Notes under the pieces: model-generated
Told to the model about the DNA's origin: nothing
The model's database searches: none
The model's input: the letters and a program-made list of their open reading frames with translations, nothing else
Part shown: piece after piece, positions 52,153 to 61,540 of the stretch
Layout of the letters: each line of letters begins with the position of its first letter
Numbering within the stretch: the stretch's first letter is position 1
NCBI RefSeq assembly: GCF_022664535.1
Contig: NZ_JAKUJY010000003.1
Span: 186,001-250,000, forward strand
Reading direction: 5' to 3'
Length of the DNA stretch: 64,000 nucleotides
Origin: Sphingobium trunci
GTDB lineage: Bacteria > Pseudomonadota > Alphaproteobacteria > Sphingomonadales > Sphingomonadaceae
Made by a program: the position numbers and the translations under genes

Positions 52153-55100
52153 ATGAAAAGCACCCGTCTGGTTGCGGCTATGCTGGCCTGCACCGCTTTC
52201 CTGTCGCCCGCACTGGCGGACCCGTTGGCCGATGGCTTCCGCGATCCGCCGCAATCGGCGCGTCCTCGCGTCTGGTGGCACTGGATGAACGGCAATGTGA
52301 CGAAGGATGGAATCGACAAGGATCTCGACTGGCTGTCGCGGATCGGCATCGGCGGGGTGCAGAATTTCGACGCCAATCTGCAAACGCCACAGATCGTGAA
52401 GGAGCGGCTCATCTATATGACGGACGGCTGGAAGGATGCCTTCCGCCACGCCGTACAGGTCGCGGACAGCAAGGGGCTGGAGTTCGCCATCGCTGCCTCG
52501 CCGGGCTGGAGCGAGACCGGCGGTCCATGGGTGAAGCCGGAGGACGCCATGAAGAAGCTGGTCTGGGCAGAGGCTGACCTGGGCGGAGGGCAGCGGTTCA
52601 GGGGAAGCCTGCCCAAACCGCCTTCCGTCACGGGGGCTTTCCAGAGCGCGAAATTCAGCGATCCGCTGGCCGGAAGCGAAGTGCCGGAGCAGCCCGCTTT
52701 CTACCGTGACGCGCTGGTCCTGGCTTATCCGCTGGCCGTGCAGGCGCTTCCCCGGCCGATGGTGACGCAGGGCGACGGCGAGGCCGTCGACGCGGCGGCG
52801 TTGAGCGACGCCGATCTCGAGAGCAGCGTCGCTATCCGAAAGAATCCGGGCACCATGATCCTCGATTATGGCAAACCGGTCACGGTTCGATCGGCCAGCC
52901 TGTTCGTACCGCATGCGCGTCCGCCCTTTGGCGATCCGGAATATCGGCCAGTGCTGGAGGCGGAAGAAGCAAATGGCTGGCGACATGTGGGCGCCTTCGC
53001 GCTTACGGAGGCGGCCGCCACCATCGCTTTCGCGCCAGTGGCCGCGCGTCGTTTCCGGCTGGTACTCGCGGCCAACGATGCAGCCAGGGCGCCCGATCTT
53101 GGGGAAGGGGCGCCGGGCGCGATCAGCATCAACATATTCGGCCGGCCGCCCAGCGATACGCTGGCCATCGGCGATTTCCGCCTGTCGGCCGAAGCCAGGG
53201 TCGATCAGTTCGAAGCCAAGGCGGGCTATGCCGTCTATCCCGAATATGACGGCCTGCCTCAGGCACCCGATGCGCCCGCCATCGATCCCGCCAGGGTGAT
53301 CGATATCTCATCCCGTCTTCGTCCCGACGGTTCGCTTGACTGGACCGCGCCCAAGGGCGGCAACTGGCGCATCCTGCGGCTCGGCTATTCGCTGATGGGC
53401 ACGACGAATCATCCCGCCACGCCGGAGGCGACGGGGCTGGAGGTCGACAAATATGATGCGGCTGCGGTGCGGCGCTATATGGAAACCTATCTCGCCATGT
53501 ATCGCGATACGGTCGGCGCGGAATGGATTGGGCAGAAGGGCATCCGGGCGCTGCTGACCGACAGTATCGAAGTCGGCCCGTCCAACTGGACGCCGCATAT
53601 GCGGGATGAATTCAGGAAACGGCGCGGCTATGACCCGCTGCCCTTCCTCCCGGCGCTGACCGGGACAGTGGTCGGTTCGACGGCGCGCAGCGATGCTTTC
53701 CTCCACGATTTCCGTCAGACCCTGGCCGATCTGCTGGCCGACGCCCATTATGGCACCGTGGCGGCGGTCGCGCACGAGCATGGGCTGAATGTCTATGGCG
53801 AGGCACTGGAAAATGGCCGCCCGGTGCTGGGCGACGATCTGGCCATGCGGTCGCATGCCGATGTTCCGATGGCTGCGCTCTGGACATTCCGGCGTGGTTC
53901 CGCGCCCCGGCCGACCTTGCTCGGCGACATGAAGGGCGCGGCGTCGGTCGCGCATATTTGCGGGCAGAACATCGTGTCCGCGGAATCCATGACCTCCAGC
54001 TTCGCGCCCTGGGCTTTCGCTCCGGCCGACCTCAAGCGGGTGATCGATCTGGAATTCGTCTCCGGCATCAACCGGCCGATCATCCACACGTCGGTCCACC
54101 AGCCGGTGGATGACAAACAGCCTGGTCTCAGCCTCATGATCTTCGGCCAATATTTCAATCGGCATGAAAGCTGGGCGGACATGGCCAAGCCCTGGGTCGA
54201 TTATATGGCGCGTACCGGCTTCCTGCTGCAGCAGGGGCGCAACCATGCCGACATCGCCTATTTTTACGGCGAGGACGCGCCGATCACGCAGCAGTTCGCG
54301 ATGGGCGAACCGGCGGATCTGCCCAGGGGCTACGCCTATGATTTCGTCAACGCGGAAATAGTGAAGACGATGCTGGACGTGAAGGACGGCGACCTCACGG
54401 TACCTTCCGGCGCGCGGTACAAGGTGCTCTATCTGGGCGGCGCGGCAAGGGTTATGACGCTGGCGACGCTGCAACGGATCGCCGCCCTGGTCGAGGCTGG
54501 AGCGACTGTGATCGGCAGGGCGCCGCAGCGCGCGCCGGGGCTTCAGGACGATCCCGCCTCCTTTCAGGCGCTCACCGCGCGGCTTTGGAGCGGTGGGGCC
54601 GTGACAAGGCTTGGCCGTGGGCGGGTGATCGACCGCGATGATGCGGACGGCGCGATGGCTGGCCTTGGCATCGGGCCGGACTTCGCCCGCTCCGGCGGGG
54701 CCGCCGACGGCGATGATCGCTTCATCCACCGCAGGCTGCCAGACGGCGACCTCTATTATATCGTCAACGGCAAGGCCCGCGCGGAAAGGATCGAGGCGCG
54801 CTTCCGCGTTACCGGCAGACAGCCGGAAATCTGGCGCGCCATGTCCGGCACGGCCCAGCCCGTTTCCTATCGCATCGAGGGGCAGGAAACGATCGTCCCG
54901 CTCGACATGGGTCCGGAGGACGCACTGTTCCTATTGTTCCGCAAGCCGGCGACGGCCCCGTCGATGACGGTGAGGGAACGGAAGCTGCGGACGGTCGCCA
55001 TGCTTTCAGCATCATGGACCTTGTCGTTCCAGCCCGGCCGCGGTGCCCCCGAAAGCGTCACCATGCCCGCGCTCGCCCCGCTGGAGGAGAGCAAGGATAG

Positions 55101-55473
55101 CGGCATCCGCTATTTCTCCGGCACGGCGACCTATGCCAGCCATTTTACCTTGCCCAAGGGGATGAGGCGCGGCGCACCGCTGTGGATCGACCTGGGCAAG
55201 GTCGGCGATGTCGCGGAGGTGCGCGTCAATGGAACGCCGGCGGGTACGACGTGGTTCGCACCCCATCGTCTGGACATCGGCAAGCTGGTCAGGGCCAGCA
55301 GCAACAGTCTGGAAGTGAAGGTCGCCAACCTTTGGGTGAACCGCCTGATCGGCGATCAGCAGCCTGGCGCGCAGAAAGTGACGTTCACTGCCGCGCCGAC
55401 CTACCGGCCCGACGCCCCGTTGCGTCCGTCCGGCCTGATCGGGCCGGTGACGCTCCTGGATCGTGAACCCTGA
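52153..55473 (+). CDS. GH106 family alpha-L-rhamnosidase, exported
   Basis: 1106 residues with signal peptide ending at PALAD (residue 23). The start of the mature protein, PRVWWHWMNGNVTKDGIDKD followed by LDWLSRIGIGGVQNFDA, is the diagnostic GH106 opening. Later conserved parts include FAIAASPGWSETGGPWVKPE, LLTDSIEVGPSNWTPHMRDE with likely catalytic acids, VYGEALENGRPVLGDDLAMR and NRPIIHTSVHQPVDD. The last ~130 residues (ATYASHFTLP, VAEVRVNGTPAGTTWFAPHR) are a galactose-binding-like domain. GH106 enzymes release alpha-L-rhamnose from plant glycosides and pectic chains. A sphingomonad member from Novosphingobium sp. PP1Y is reported to act on naringin and rutin. It closes the cluster 12 bases after GH1. 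Confidence 0.92.
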   Translation: MKSTRLVAAMLACTAFLSPALADPLADGFRDPPQSARPRVWWHWMNGNVTKDGIDKDLDWLSRIGIGGVQNFDANLQTPQIVKERLIYMTDGWKDAFRHAVQVADSKGLEFAIAASPGWSETGGPWVKPEDAMKKLVWAEADLGGGQRFRGSLPKPPSVTGAFQSAKFSDPLAGSEVPEQPAFYRDALVLAYPLAVQALPRPMVTQGDGEAVDAAALSDADLESSVAIRKNPGTMILDYGKPVTVRSASLFVPHARPPFGDPEYRPVLEAEEANGWRHVGAFALTEAAATIAFAPVAARRFRLVLAANDAARAPDLGEGAPGAISINIFGRPPSDTLAIGDFRLSAEARVDQFEAKAGYAVYPEYDGLPQAPDAPAIDPARVIDISSRLRPDGSLDWTAPKGGNWRILRLGYSLMGTTNHPATPEATGLEVDKYDAAAVRRYMETYLAMYRDTVGAEWIGQKGIRALLTDSIEVGPSNWTPHMRDEFRKRRGYDPLPFLPALTGTVVGSTARSDAFLHDFRQTLADLLADAHYGTVAAVAHEHGLNVYGEALENGRPVLGDDLAMRSHADVPMAALWTFRRGSAPRPTLLGDMKGAASVAHICGQNIVSAESMTSSFAPWAFAPADLKRVIDLEFVSGINRPIIHTSVHQPVDDKQPGLSLMIFGQYFNRHESWADMAKPWVDYMARTGFLLQQGRNHADIAYFYGEDAPITQQFAMGEPADLPRGYAYDFVNAEIVKTMLDVKDGDLTVPSGARYKVLYLGGAARVMTLATLQRIAALVEAGATVIGRAPQRAPGLQDDPASFQALTARLWSGGAVTRLGRGRVIDRDDADGAMAGLGIGPDFARSGGAADGDDRFIHRRLPDGDLYYIVNGKARAERIEARFRVTGRQPEIWRAMSGTAQPVSYRIEGQETIVPLDMGPEDALFLLFRKPATAPSMTVRERKLRTVAMLSASWTLSFQPGRGAPESVTMPALAPLEESKDSGIRYFSGTATYASHFTLPKGMRRGAPLWIDLGKVGDVAEVRVNGTPAGTTWFAPHRLDIGKLVRASSNSLEVKVANLWVNRLIGDQQPGAQKVTFTAAPTYRPDAPLRPSGLIGPVTLLDREP

Positions 55474-55538
55474 TCCGATCGCTCTTCTCGTTTCGGACGA
55501 AGGCGATCCGTTGAAGCGATGGTCACGCGGCGCTTCCT

Positions 55539-56219
55539 TTACGGGCGCGCCTTGCTCTGGGCGAACCAGATGACATGTTGCGGCCCCTTGCCGTTGCTGC
55601 GCGCCCGCACCTTGACCTCATCGACCGACAGGCCGGTCTGGGCAAGGCGGCGGGTGAAGGCCGGGTCCGGCGCCGCCGACCAGATCGCCAGCACGCCGCC
55701 CGGCTTCAGCGCGGCGACGGCGGCCGACAGGCCCCTTGCCGAATAGAGCCGGTCATTCTCCTGCCGCACCAGGCCGTCCGGACCATTGTCCACATCCAGC
55801 AGGATCGCGTCATATTGCCCCTTGGCCGCGGCGATGACATTCGCCACGTCGTCGCCGACCAGGCGCACGCGCGGGTCATCCAGACAGCCCGCCGCCAGAT
55901 CGGCCATCGGTCCCCGGGCCCATTCGATGATCTCGGGCACCAGTTCGGCGACGGTCAGCCGCGCCGTCCCATCCAGCGCGGCGAGCGCGGCGCGCAGGGT
56001 AAAGCCCATGCCATAGCCGCCGATCAGCCAATGCTGGCCCTTGCGGCCCTGCAAACGCTGGAAAGTGACGTTGGCCAGCGCCTCCTCCGACCCGCTCATG
56101 CGGCTGCTCATCAACTCATTCCGGTCGAGCACGATCATGAAATCCCGGCCGCGCCGATAAAGCGTCAGCGTCTGACCGCCGGGAACCTGCGCTGTTCCCA
56201 TAAATTCACGTGGCTGCAT
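55539..56219 (-). CDS. Spermidine-synthase-like SAM-binding protein
   Basis: 226 residues from ATG 56219 (GAGGAAAG site). The SpeE-like Rossmann fold shows HWLIGGYGMGFTLRAALAA (motif I), TVAELVPEIIEWARGPM with the acidic residue that binds the cofactor ribose, DPRVRLVGDDVANVI, and YDAILLDVDNGPDGL, where polyamine synthases have the catalytic aspartate. The N-terminal beta-domain is short, so it is smaller than true spermidine synthases (about 280 residues). A stand-alone homologue of this type is common in Sphingomonadales and its substrate is not known. It is convergent with the rhamnosidase gene and separate from it. Confidence 0.8.
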   Translation of the reverse strand: MQPREFMGTAQVPGGQTLTLYRRGRDFMIVLDRNELMSSRMSGSEEALANVTFQRLQGRKGQHWLIGGYGMGFTLRAALAALDGTARLTVAELVPEIIEWARGPMADLAAGCLDDPRVRLVGDDVANVIAAAKGQYDAILLDVDNGPDGLVRQENDRLYSARGLSAAVAALKPGGVLAIWSAAPDPAFTRRLAQTGLSVDEVKVRARSNGKGPQHVIWFAQSKARP

Positions 56220-56371
56220 GGCTTTCCTCAAATCCCGTCCGACCCGCTTGGGGGCTGGCCTGCCCCCTTATGCCATCCGGCCGGCATGCGCCACGTCCGA
56301 TGAAGGGTTTACGACCGGGCCGGGCGGCGTCATAGCGGCCGGGCAGCGAGTCCTGTCCCTGGGGCGGTTTT

Positions 56372-56387
56372 CGATCCGATCGGATCG
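56372..56387. repeat. 16-bp perfect palindrome
   Basis: CGATCCGATCGGATCG lies in the 259-base gap 56220-56478 between two divergent genes. It could be a regulator site or a chance GATC-rich palindrome. Nothing else was recognised in this gap. Confidence 0.4.
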
Positions 56388-56478
56388 GGCCACCGCTTCG
56401 GGTTTGTTTGCCGCGATTTGCGAACCGCGATCGATCCCGATCGCCTCGAAATCGCTCTAGTAGAAAGCGTTTTTCGAG

Positions 56479-56931
56479 TTGCGATATTTCCTGGATACCG
56501 AATTCAACGGCTTTGGCGGAGAGTTGATCAGCCTGGCGCTCGTTCCCGAATTCGGCGACCAGGATTTCTACGTCTCGCTGCCGCTTCCCGACCATATCCA
56601 TCCCTGGGTGCAGCAGAATGTCATCCCCTATCTGCGCTTCGTGCCGGAGGGGATCGACCATCAGCTGAGCCGCGAAGAGGCGGCGGATCATATCGAGGCC
56701 TATTTGGCGCACGACCCCGATCCGGTCATCGTGGCGGACTGGCCCGACGATCTGGGCTATTTCTGCCATCTGCTGGTCAAGGGACCGGCCAATATGATCA
56801 CGCTGAACGGGCTGCGGCTGGAATGGGTCAATGCCGCCGGCTTCAGTTCCGCGGCGAACAGCCGGACGCCGCACAACGCGCTGCATGATGCGCGCGCGCT
56901 CAAGGATTTCTGCCTCGGCCTGACCTACTGA
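56479..56931 (+). CDS. Small 3'-5' exonuclease-like protein, DEDDh type
   Basis: 150 residues beginning at TTG 56479, since no ATG or GTG fits. It starts [20 protein letters not shown], containing the first DxE motif (D6, E8). The second acidic motif is [14 protein letters not shown], and the third is [14 protein letters not shown], where H and D complete the DEDDh set. This is a compact RNase-T/oligoribonuclease-like fold without accessory domains. The substrate is unknown. The last 7 bases overlap the end of the convergent rluE gene. Codon use matches the neighbours. Confidence 0.8.
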   Translation: MRYFLDTEFNGFGGELISLALVPEFGDQDFYVSLPLPDHIHPWVQQNVIPYLRFVPEGIDHQLSREEAADHIEAYLAHDPDPVIVADWPDDLGYFCHLLVKGPANMITLNGLRLEWVNAAGFSSAANSRTPHNALHDARALKDFCLGLTY

Positions 56932-57479
56932 CCGGATAACGCCGCGTCGCGCCACTGGCCCGGCGCAAGGCCGTCGAGCGCCCAGTCCCCGATGCGCCAC
57001 CGCACCAGCCGCAGCGTCGGATGCCCCACGGCGGCGGTCATCCGACGCACCTGCCGGTTGCGCCCCTCGCGGATCGTCAGCCGAAGCCAGCAATCGGGCA
57101 CGCTCTTGCGGAAACGAACCGGCGGATCGCGCGGCCAGAGCGCCGGATCGTCGATCCGTTCGACCTGCGCGGGCAGGGTAGGGCCGTCCTTCAGGCGCAC
57201 GCCCCGCCGCAGGGCTTCCAGCGCCGCCTCGTCCGGATCACCCTCCACCTGCACCAGATAGGTTTTCGGCGTCTTGAACCGGGGATCGGCGATCCGCGCC
57301 TGCAAGCGGCCGTCGTCCGTCAGCAGCAGCAGCCCCTCGCTGTCGAGGTCGAGCCGCCCCGCCGGATAGACGCCGGGGACATCGACGAACCCCGCCAGGG
57401 TCGGGCGCGCCGGCCCTGTGCTTTCGTCGGTGAACTGGCACAGCACGCCATAGGGCTTGTTGAACAGGATGAGCGTCAT
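56925..57479 (-). CDS. rluE: 23S rRNA pseudouridine(2457) synthase
   Basis: 184 residues. It starts [20 protein letters not shown], matching the RluE subfamily of the RsuA/RluB family closely, and it lacks an S4 domain. The catalytic aspartate is Asp44 in [16 protein letters not shown]. The C-terminal [20 protein letters not shown] is the conserved KINK-type segment. It modifies U2457 of 23S rRNA near the peptidyl transferase centre, by analogy with E. coli RluE. It is translationally coupled (ATGA overlap) to the L16-hydroxylase-like cupin gene upstream, so two ribosome-modifying enzymes share an operon. Confidence 0.92.
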   Translation of the reverse strand: MTLILFNKPYGVLCQFTDESTGPARPTLAGFVDVPGVYPAGRLDLDSEGLLLLTDDGRLQARIADPRFKTPKTYLVQVEGDPDEAALEALRRGVRLKDGPTLPAQVERIDDPALWPRDPPVRFRKSVPDCWLRLTIREGRNRQVRRMTAAVGHPTLRLVRWRIGDWALDGLAPGQWRDAALSGQ

Positions 57480-58636
57480 CGCGATCCGTCATCCTCCTCG
57501 AAGGCGAGGCTGCCCTGATCGATCAGTGCCGCGATCAGCGTCAGCACCGGCGCCGACCCGGCCAGCCCGGGATCGACGGCAACGGACTGTCCGGCGCAGA
57601 GCGACTCGGCCAGCGCGGCGCTGTCACCCACGCAATCGAAGCCATGGCCGTCCGCGAACAGCGTGAGCGCGCCGTCCTTGCCCCGGATGAAGGCGAAGCG
57701 GCTGGCGGGGTTGCGGCACAGCGGCACGCCCTGCGCCAGCAGCGCGCTTACCATATCCCGCCCGACCGGCCGTTCAGGCCGCCAGTCCGCCTCGGCATAT
57801 TTGGGCAGGCTGTTATGCAATCCGAACCAGCGGGCAAAGGCATCGCGGTCGGCCAGCGCGTCGAGCACCATCGCATGCAGCCGGTCGATGGCCGGGGCGG
57901 TGATCTCTCCCGGATGCGGCTGAGCGTTCAGGTCGGGGTCGGCATAGCGATCATCCTCCGCCAGGGCATCGGCCTGATGCTCGGCCCAGCCTTCGACCAG
58001 CTCGGCGCGGGAGGGCGCGCGAAAACCGATCGAATAGGTCATGCAGTCCGTGCCCACCGCCGTACCGTCATGGGCATAGCCCGGCGGGACATAGAGGATA
58101 TCGCCCGGTTCCAATATCCAGTCGCCCGTCGCTTCGAAATCGGCAATCAGGCGTAAATCCTCATGCGGCAGCAGCGGCGTTTCGGCATCGCATTTCGGCC
58201 CGACCCGCCAGCGCCGTCGGCCCAGCCCCTGCACCAGGAACACGTCATACTGGTCATAATGCGGCCCCACGCCGCCGCCGTCGGTGGCGTAGCTCACCAT
58301 CACATCGTCGATGCGCCAGTCGGGCACGAAACGGAACGGTTCGATCAGGGCGGCGACATCGGGCGCATGATGGTCGACCGCCTGCACCAGCAGGGTCCAG
58401 GGGCCGCTGCCCAGATCGCCGAAGCGCGATTCCGGCAGCGGGCCGTTTTCCAGCCTCAGCGCATCGCCGTCGCGAAGGATAAGGCGCGATTCCACTCCTT
58501 CCTCGCAGGCCAGACCGGCCAGTTCGTCCGGCTCCAGCGGGTTGCGCCAACGCGTCCAGGGACTGCGGATCAACAGCGGGCGCTTCTGCCAATGGTCGCG
58601 CAGGAACAGGTCGGCATTGAAACGGGATAGCTGCAT
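57476..58636 (-). CDS. Ribosomal oxygenase, JmjC cupin (50S L16 arginine hydroxylase, YcfD-like)
   Basis: 386 residues. The JmjC barrel carries the iron ligands His126-Tyr-Asp128 in [16 protein letters not shown] and distal His189 in [14 protein letters not shown]. The N-terminal [14 protein letters not shown] and C-terminal winged-helix-like domain ([20 protein letters not shown]) match YcfD/RoxA proteins, whose E. coli member hydroxylates an arginine of L16 using 2-oxoglutarate and Fe(II). There is no signal peptide. rluE follows with an ATGA overlap, which supports a ribosome-directed role. The gene is distinct from the SapC-linked cupin at 17228. Confidence 0.9.
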   Translation of the reverse strand: MQLSRFNADLFLRDHWQKRPLLIRSPWTRWRNPLEPDELAGLACEEGVESRLILRDGDALRLENGPLPESRFGDLGSGPWTLLVQAVDHHAPDVAALIEPFRFVPDWRIDDVMVSYATDGGGVGPHYDQYDVFLVQGLGRRRWRVGPKCDAETPLLPHEDLRLIADFEATGDWILEPGDILYVPPGYAHDGTAVGTDCMTYSIGFRAPSRAELVEGWAEHQADALAEDDRYADPDLNAQPHPGEITAPAIDRLHAMVLDALADRDAFARWFGLHNSLPKYAEADWRPERPVGRDMVSALLAQGVPLCRNPASRFAFIRGKDGALTLFADGHGFDCVGDSAALAESLCAGQSVAVDPGLAGSAPVLTLIAALIDQGSLAFEEDDGSR

Positions 58637-58719
58637 GGCGTGCCCATGCGCCGATAAGCGCCGCCTGTCAAAAGCGCGACCGGACCTGCGCCACGATCGC
58701 CCCGCGCCTTCCCGGCCCT

Positions 58720-59256
58720 TCAGCGCTCGGCACGGCCCGACAGGCGGACATGTTCAAGCGCCATGGCAGCGGACCGGGCCAGCGCCTCCAGCAGCGCGAT
58801 CTCATTATCGCTGGGTTTCCCGATTTCCGACCAGTAAGCGCCGATCGCGGCGATCGGTTCGACCCGGCCGATCGGCACCATCAGCATGGACCGGACAAAG
58901 GTGGTGCGATAGGCATCGACCGGCACGCGCGGATCGTCGAAAATATCCGCGATCACGGCCGTCCGTTCATGTTCCATGGCCCAGCCCGACACGCAGTTTC
59001 CGATCGGGAAGCGCTGCCCCGCCCATAGCGGCTCCATCGCGTCTTCCGCGATATAGTGGCAATGATCGTCCTCGCGCAGGACGATGGCGATCCCGTCCGC
59101 ACCCACCGCCCGCCGGGCGAAGGCGCGCAGCACATGGGTGACGGCGTCCAGCGAACGGGCCCCTGCCAGGGCTTCGATCGCCTCGGCGGCGATGCTCCAT
59201 CGCGCCGCCAGCGCCTTTTGTTCCGAATCCCGTTCGCTCGCCAGCTTCTTGTCCAT
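58720..59256 (-). CDS. Stand-alone GAF domain protein
   Basis: 178 residues made almost entirely of one GAF domain (about 20-170). Recognisable parts are AVGADGIAIVLREDDHCHYI, PLWAGQRFPIGNCVSGWAME and SMLMVPIGRVEPIAAIGAYW. The GNCVSGWAMEHER stretch with a conserved cysteine is typical of GAF domains of sphingomonad sensor kinases of the HWE type. The kinase half is absent here: the frame ends with a stop and the next gene is unrelated. It may be a free sensor domain that works with a kinase elsewhere, or a truncated gene. Upstream, 59257-59422 holds nothing clear. Confidence 0.78.
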   Translation of the reverse strand: MDKKLASERDSEQKALAARWSIAAEAIEALAGARSLDAVTHVLRAFARRAVGADGIAIVLREDDHCHYIAEDAMEPLWAGQRFPIGNCVSGWAMEHERTAVIADIFDDPRVPVDAYRTTFVRSMLMVPIGRVEPIAAIGAYWSEIGKPSDNEIALLEALARSAAMALEHVRLSGRAER

Positions 59257-59422
59257 GGACAGTCTTCCGCATCAGAACCGGCGGACTTTGTACCATTGCA
59301 AAGGGGGGATCACAAAGACAATTCATTCAGTCACTTAGGGTCAGGGCATGAAAGTCCTTCTCAAAGTGAAAGGTCAATATGATCTTTACCTTTCCCGACC
59401 GTTCACGGAGGAGTGCAGCCGG

Positions 59423-60499
59423 CTATTGCGCGGCGACAGTTTCATGGCCGCGCTCGCCAGCGATGGCACGCTCGATCATCATGCGCGAACGCACGCCGCC
59501 CGCATCGATATTGAGCTTGAGCAACCGGCGGTCGGGCCGAAGCAGCAAATTCCTCTGCTGCTCCTCCAGCATGGCGAGGTCTTCGCTGAAAATCCTGCCC
59601 TGTCCTTCCCGGATGGCATCGGTGACGGCCGGATCGTCCACCGCGAACTGGCGCGCCATGCCCCAGAAATACCAGTGGCTATGCTCGGTTTCCGGCGTGA
59701 TGAAGTCGACGACGATGCTCGATGCCTTGACCGCCGGATCGGCATCATGGCCGCCCTGTCCCTGCAGCGCGACGCCCACTTCGATCATCACATGGCTGGG
59801 CAGGCTGAAACGGCAGATCTGCCAGCGATCCACCGGTTCGTCCTCCGGCAAGCCCGCACAGCGCAGCGCCATGCGCCAGAAGGGCGGCGCGGATACGGCC
59901 GGCATCGTCCGGCTGGTGACGACCTCCTCTCCCTCGACACGCGTGCTGACCGGCGCCTCGTCGATCTCGCGCTGACCGATGCTGGAGGCATGGACATAGG
60001 TTTCGTGGGTCAGGTCCATCAGATTGTCGATCATCAGCCGATAATCGCAGGCGATGTGGAAGAGGCCGCCGCCATAGGCCCATCCATCGCTTTCCGCCCA
60101 TGGCAGATGATGCAGCTTCGCAGGATCGGCCGCCGCCCGGTCGCCGGGCCAGACCCAGATGAAGCCATAGCGTTCGATCACCGGAAACGCAGCTATGGGC
60201 GGGAAATTCCGGACGCGCTGGCCCGGCATGCTTTCGGCATGGCCCGTGCAGGCCATGGCCAGCCCATGATAGCCGCAGACCAGATGGCCATCGCGCAGGA
60301 ATCCCAGCGAAAGGGGCGCGCCACGATGGGGGCAGAAATCCTCCAGCGCGGCCACCTGGCCCTCATGCCCGCGATAGAAGACCATCCTTTCCCCGCAAAT
60401 GGTGCGGCCCAGCGGCTTTTCCGCCAGTTCGGCCGATGTGCAGGCCACATACCAGGCGTTGCGGGGCCAGGGGCGTTCGGCGGACAGCTTATCGGTCAC
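59423..60499 (-). CDS. Rieske non-heme iron oxygenase, VanA-like terminal oxygenase
   Basis: 358 residues from GTG 60499 (GGAGAG site); longer frames upstream lack support and would run into the divergent promoter. The Rieske cluster is C56-x-H58 and C75-x2-H78 in CPHRGAPL and VCGYHGL. The mononuclear iron site is Asp162, His165 and His170 in DLTHETYVH. This is the layout of vanillate O-demethylase and related O-demethylases and hydroxylases. No ferredoxin or reductase gene is adjacent, so electrons must come from a reductase encoded elsewhere. A LysR regulator is divergent from it across 111 bases. A methoxylated or phenolic aromatic substrate is likely. Confidence 0.9.
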   Translation of the reverse strand: MTDKLSAERPWPRNAWYVACTSAELAEKPLGRTICGERMVFYRGHEGQVAALEDFCPHRGAPLSLGFLRDGHLVCGYHGLAMACTGHAESMPGQRVRNFPPIAAFPVIERYGFIWVWPGDRAAADPAKLHHLPWAESDGWAYGGGLFHIACDYRLMIDNLMDLTHETYVHASSIGQREIDEAPVSTRVEGEEVVTSRTMPAVSAPPFWRMALRCAGLPEDEPVDRWQICRFSLPSHVMIEVGVALQGQGGHDADPAVKASSIVVDFITPETEHSHWYFWGMARQFAVDDPAVTDAIREGQGRIFSEDLAMLEEQQRNLLLRPDRRLLKLNIDAGGVRSRMMIERAIAGERGHETVAAQ

Positions 60500-60586
60500 T
60501 TCATCTCTCCAGACATCGCGCCGCTGATCGAGGCTGCGAACCGGAGGTCTACCTGCCGGACAGGATATTTTCATCGGAAATAAATC

Positions 60587-60601
60587 ATATAGTCTGTATA
60601 T
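60587..60601. promoter_or_regulatory. Candidate LysR box (T-N11-A palindrome)
   Basis: ATATAGTCTGTATAT has perfect 5-base arms and contains a T-N11-A core. It lies in the divergent region, 9 bases before the LysR start and 88 bases before the Rieske gene. It fits the classical regulator binding site that also gives autorepression. Confidence 0.45.
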
Positions 60602-60610
60602 CGTCTGATA

Positions 60611-61540
60611 ATGGAAATGATGGACCTCAATCTGCTGCGCGTGCTGGACGCGCTGTTCGCGCACAGGAGCGTGTCGGGCGCCGCACGGGCGCTGGGCACG
60701 ACCCAGCCGGGCGTCAGCCTCGCCCTACGCCGTTTGCGGGCGCAGTTCGAGGATGAACTGTTCGTCCGCCAGGGCAATGAGATGGTCCCGACCCTGGTCG
60801 CCGAAAGGCTGGCCGAACCGGTGATGAAGGTGATGGCCTCGGTCCGGTCGGACATCATGATCGCCGCGCCCTTCGATCCGCCGCACTCGAACCGCTGCTT
60901 CACCCTTGCCTTGTCGGACCTGGGCGAACTGACCTTCCTGCCCGATCTGATCGCCGCCCTGCGCGAACGGGCGCCGGGGGTGCAGGTGCGTTCGGTCAAC
61001 CTGCCTCCCGCAGAATTACGGCAGGGGCTGGCGGGCGGATCGGTCGATCTTGCACTGGGCTTCGTCCTGGGTCTGGATGGCGAGAGCCTGTTCACCCAGA
61101 CATTGTTCCGGCAGGGTTTCGGCTGCCTGGTGCGCGAAGGGTGGGGCAATGGCGCCACCGTCATGACGCTCGACCATTTCCTGGCCGCGGATCATGTGGT
61201 GGTCGAACAGCAGGGGCGCAGCCAGGAAGTGCTGGAACGGCACTTGCGCAAGCTGGGCCTGCATCGGCGAACCGTTCTGCGGTCCCCGCATTTCATCACG
61301 GTTCCGTTGCTGGTCGCCGGGTCGGACATGGTCGCGACCGTTCCGCTGGGGGTCGGCCGCATCTACACGCGGCTTGCCCCGCTGCGCTTTCTCCCGTTGC
61401 CGTTCGAGACGCCGGAGATTCCGCTCCAGCAGATCTGGCACCGGCGCAGCCACAATGATCCCGGATCGATATGGCTGCGCAGGCTGGTGGCGGAGCTGTT
61501 CATGGGGCGCGATCCCATGCTCGACCCGAAAAGGTCCTGA
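60611..61540 (+). CDS. LysR family regulator, NahR/NodD-like
   Basis: 309 residues. The start MEMMDLNLLRVLDALFAHRS with VSGAARALGTTQPGVSLALR is the NahR/LinR-type helix-turn-helix, whose members respond to aromatic acids or phenols. The ligand domain starts at NRCFTLALSDLGELTFLPDL, also typical of that group. It is divergent from the Rieske oxygenase and most likely controls it. The palindromic T-N11-A site directly before its start suggests autoregulation. The next gene is convergent, 129 bases away. Confidence 0.88.
   Translation: MEMMDLNLLRVLDALFAHRSVSGAARALGTTQPGVSLALRRLRAQFEDELFVRQGNEMVPTLVAERLAEPVMKVMASVRSDIMIAAPFDPPHSNRCFTLALSDLGELTFLPDLIAALRERAPGVQVRSVNLPPAELRQGLAGGSVDLALGFVLGLDGESLFTQTLFRQGFGCLVREGWGNGATVMTLDHFLAADHVVVEQQGRSQEVLERHLRKLGLHRRTVLRSPHFITVPLLVAGSDMVATVPLGVGRIYTRLAPLRFLPLPFETPEIPLQQIWHRRSHNDPGSIWLRRLVAELFMGRDPMLDPKRS

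Noticed and set aside
55474..55538. Possible terminator with GATCGC/GCGATC arms between convergent genes
   Set aside because: The arms are only six bases and no T-run follows, so it was not listed as a feature.
59348..60583. 411-residue plus-strand frame
   Set aside because: It is opposite the Rieske oxygenase, whose iron ligands are all present.
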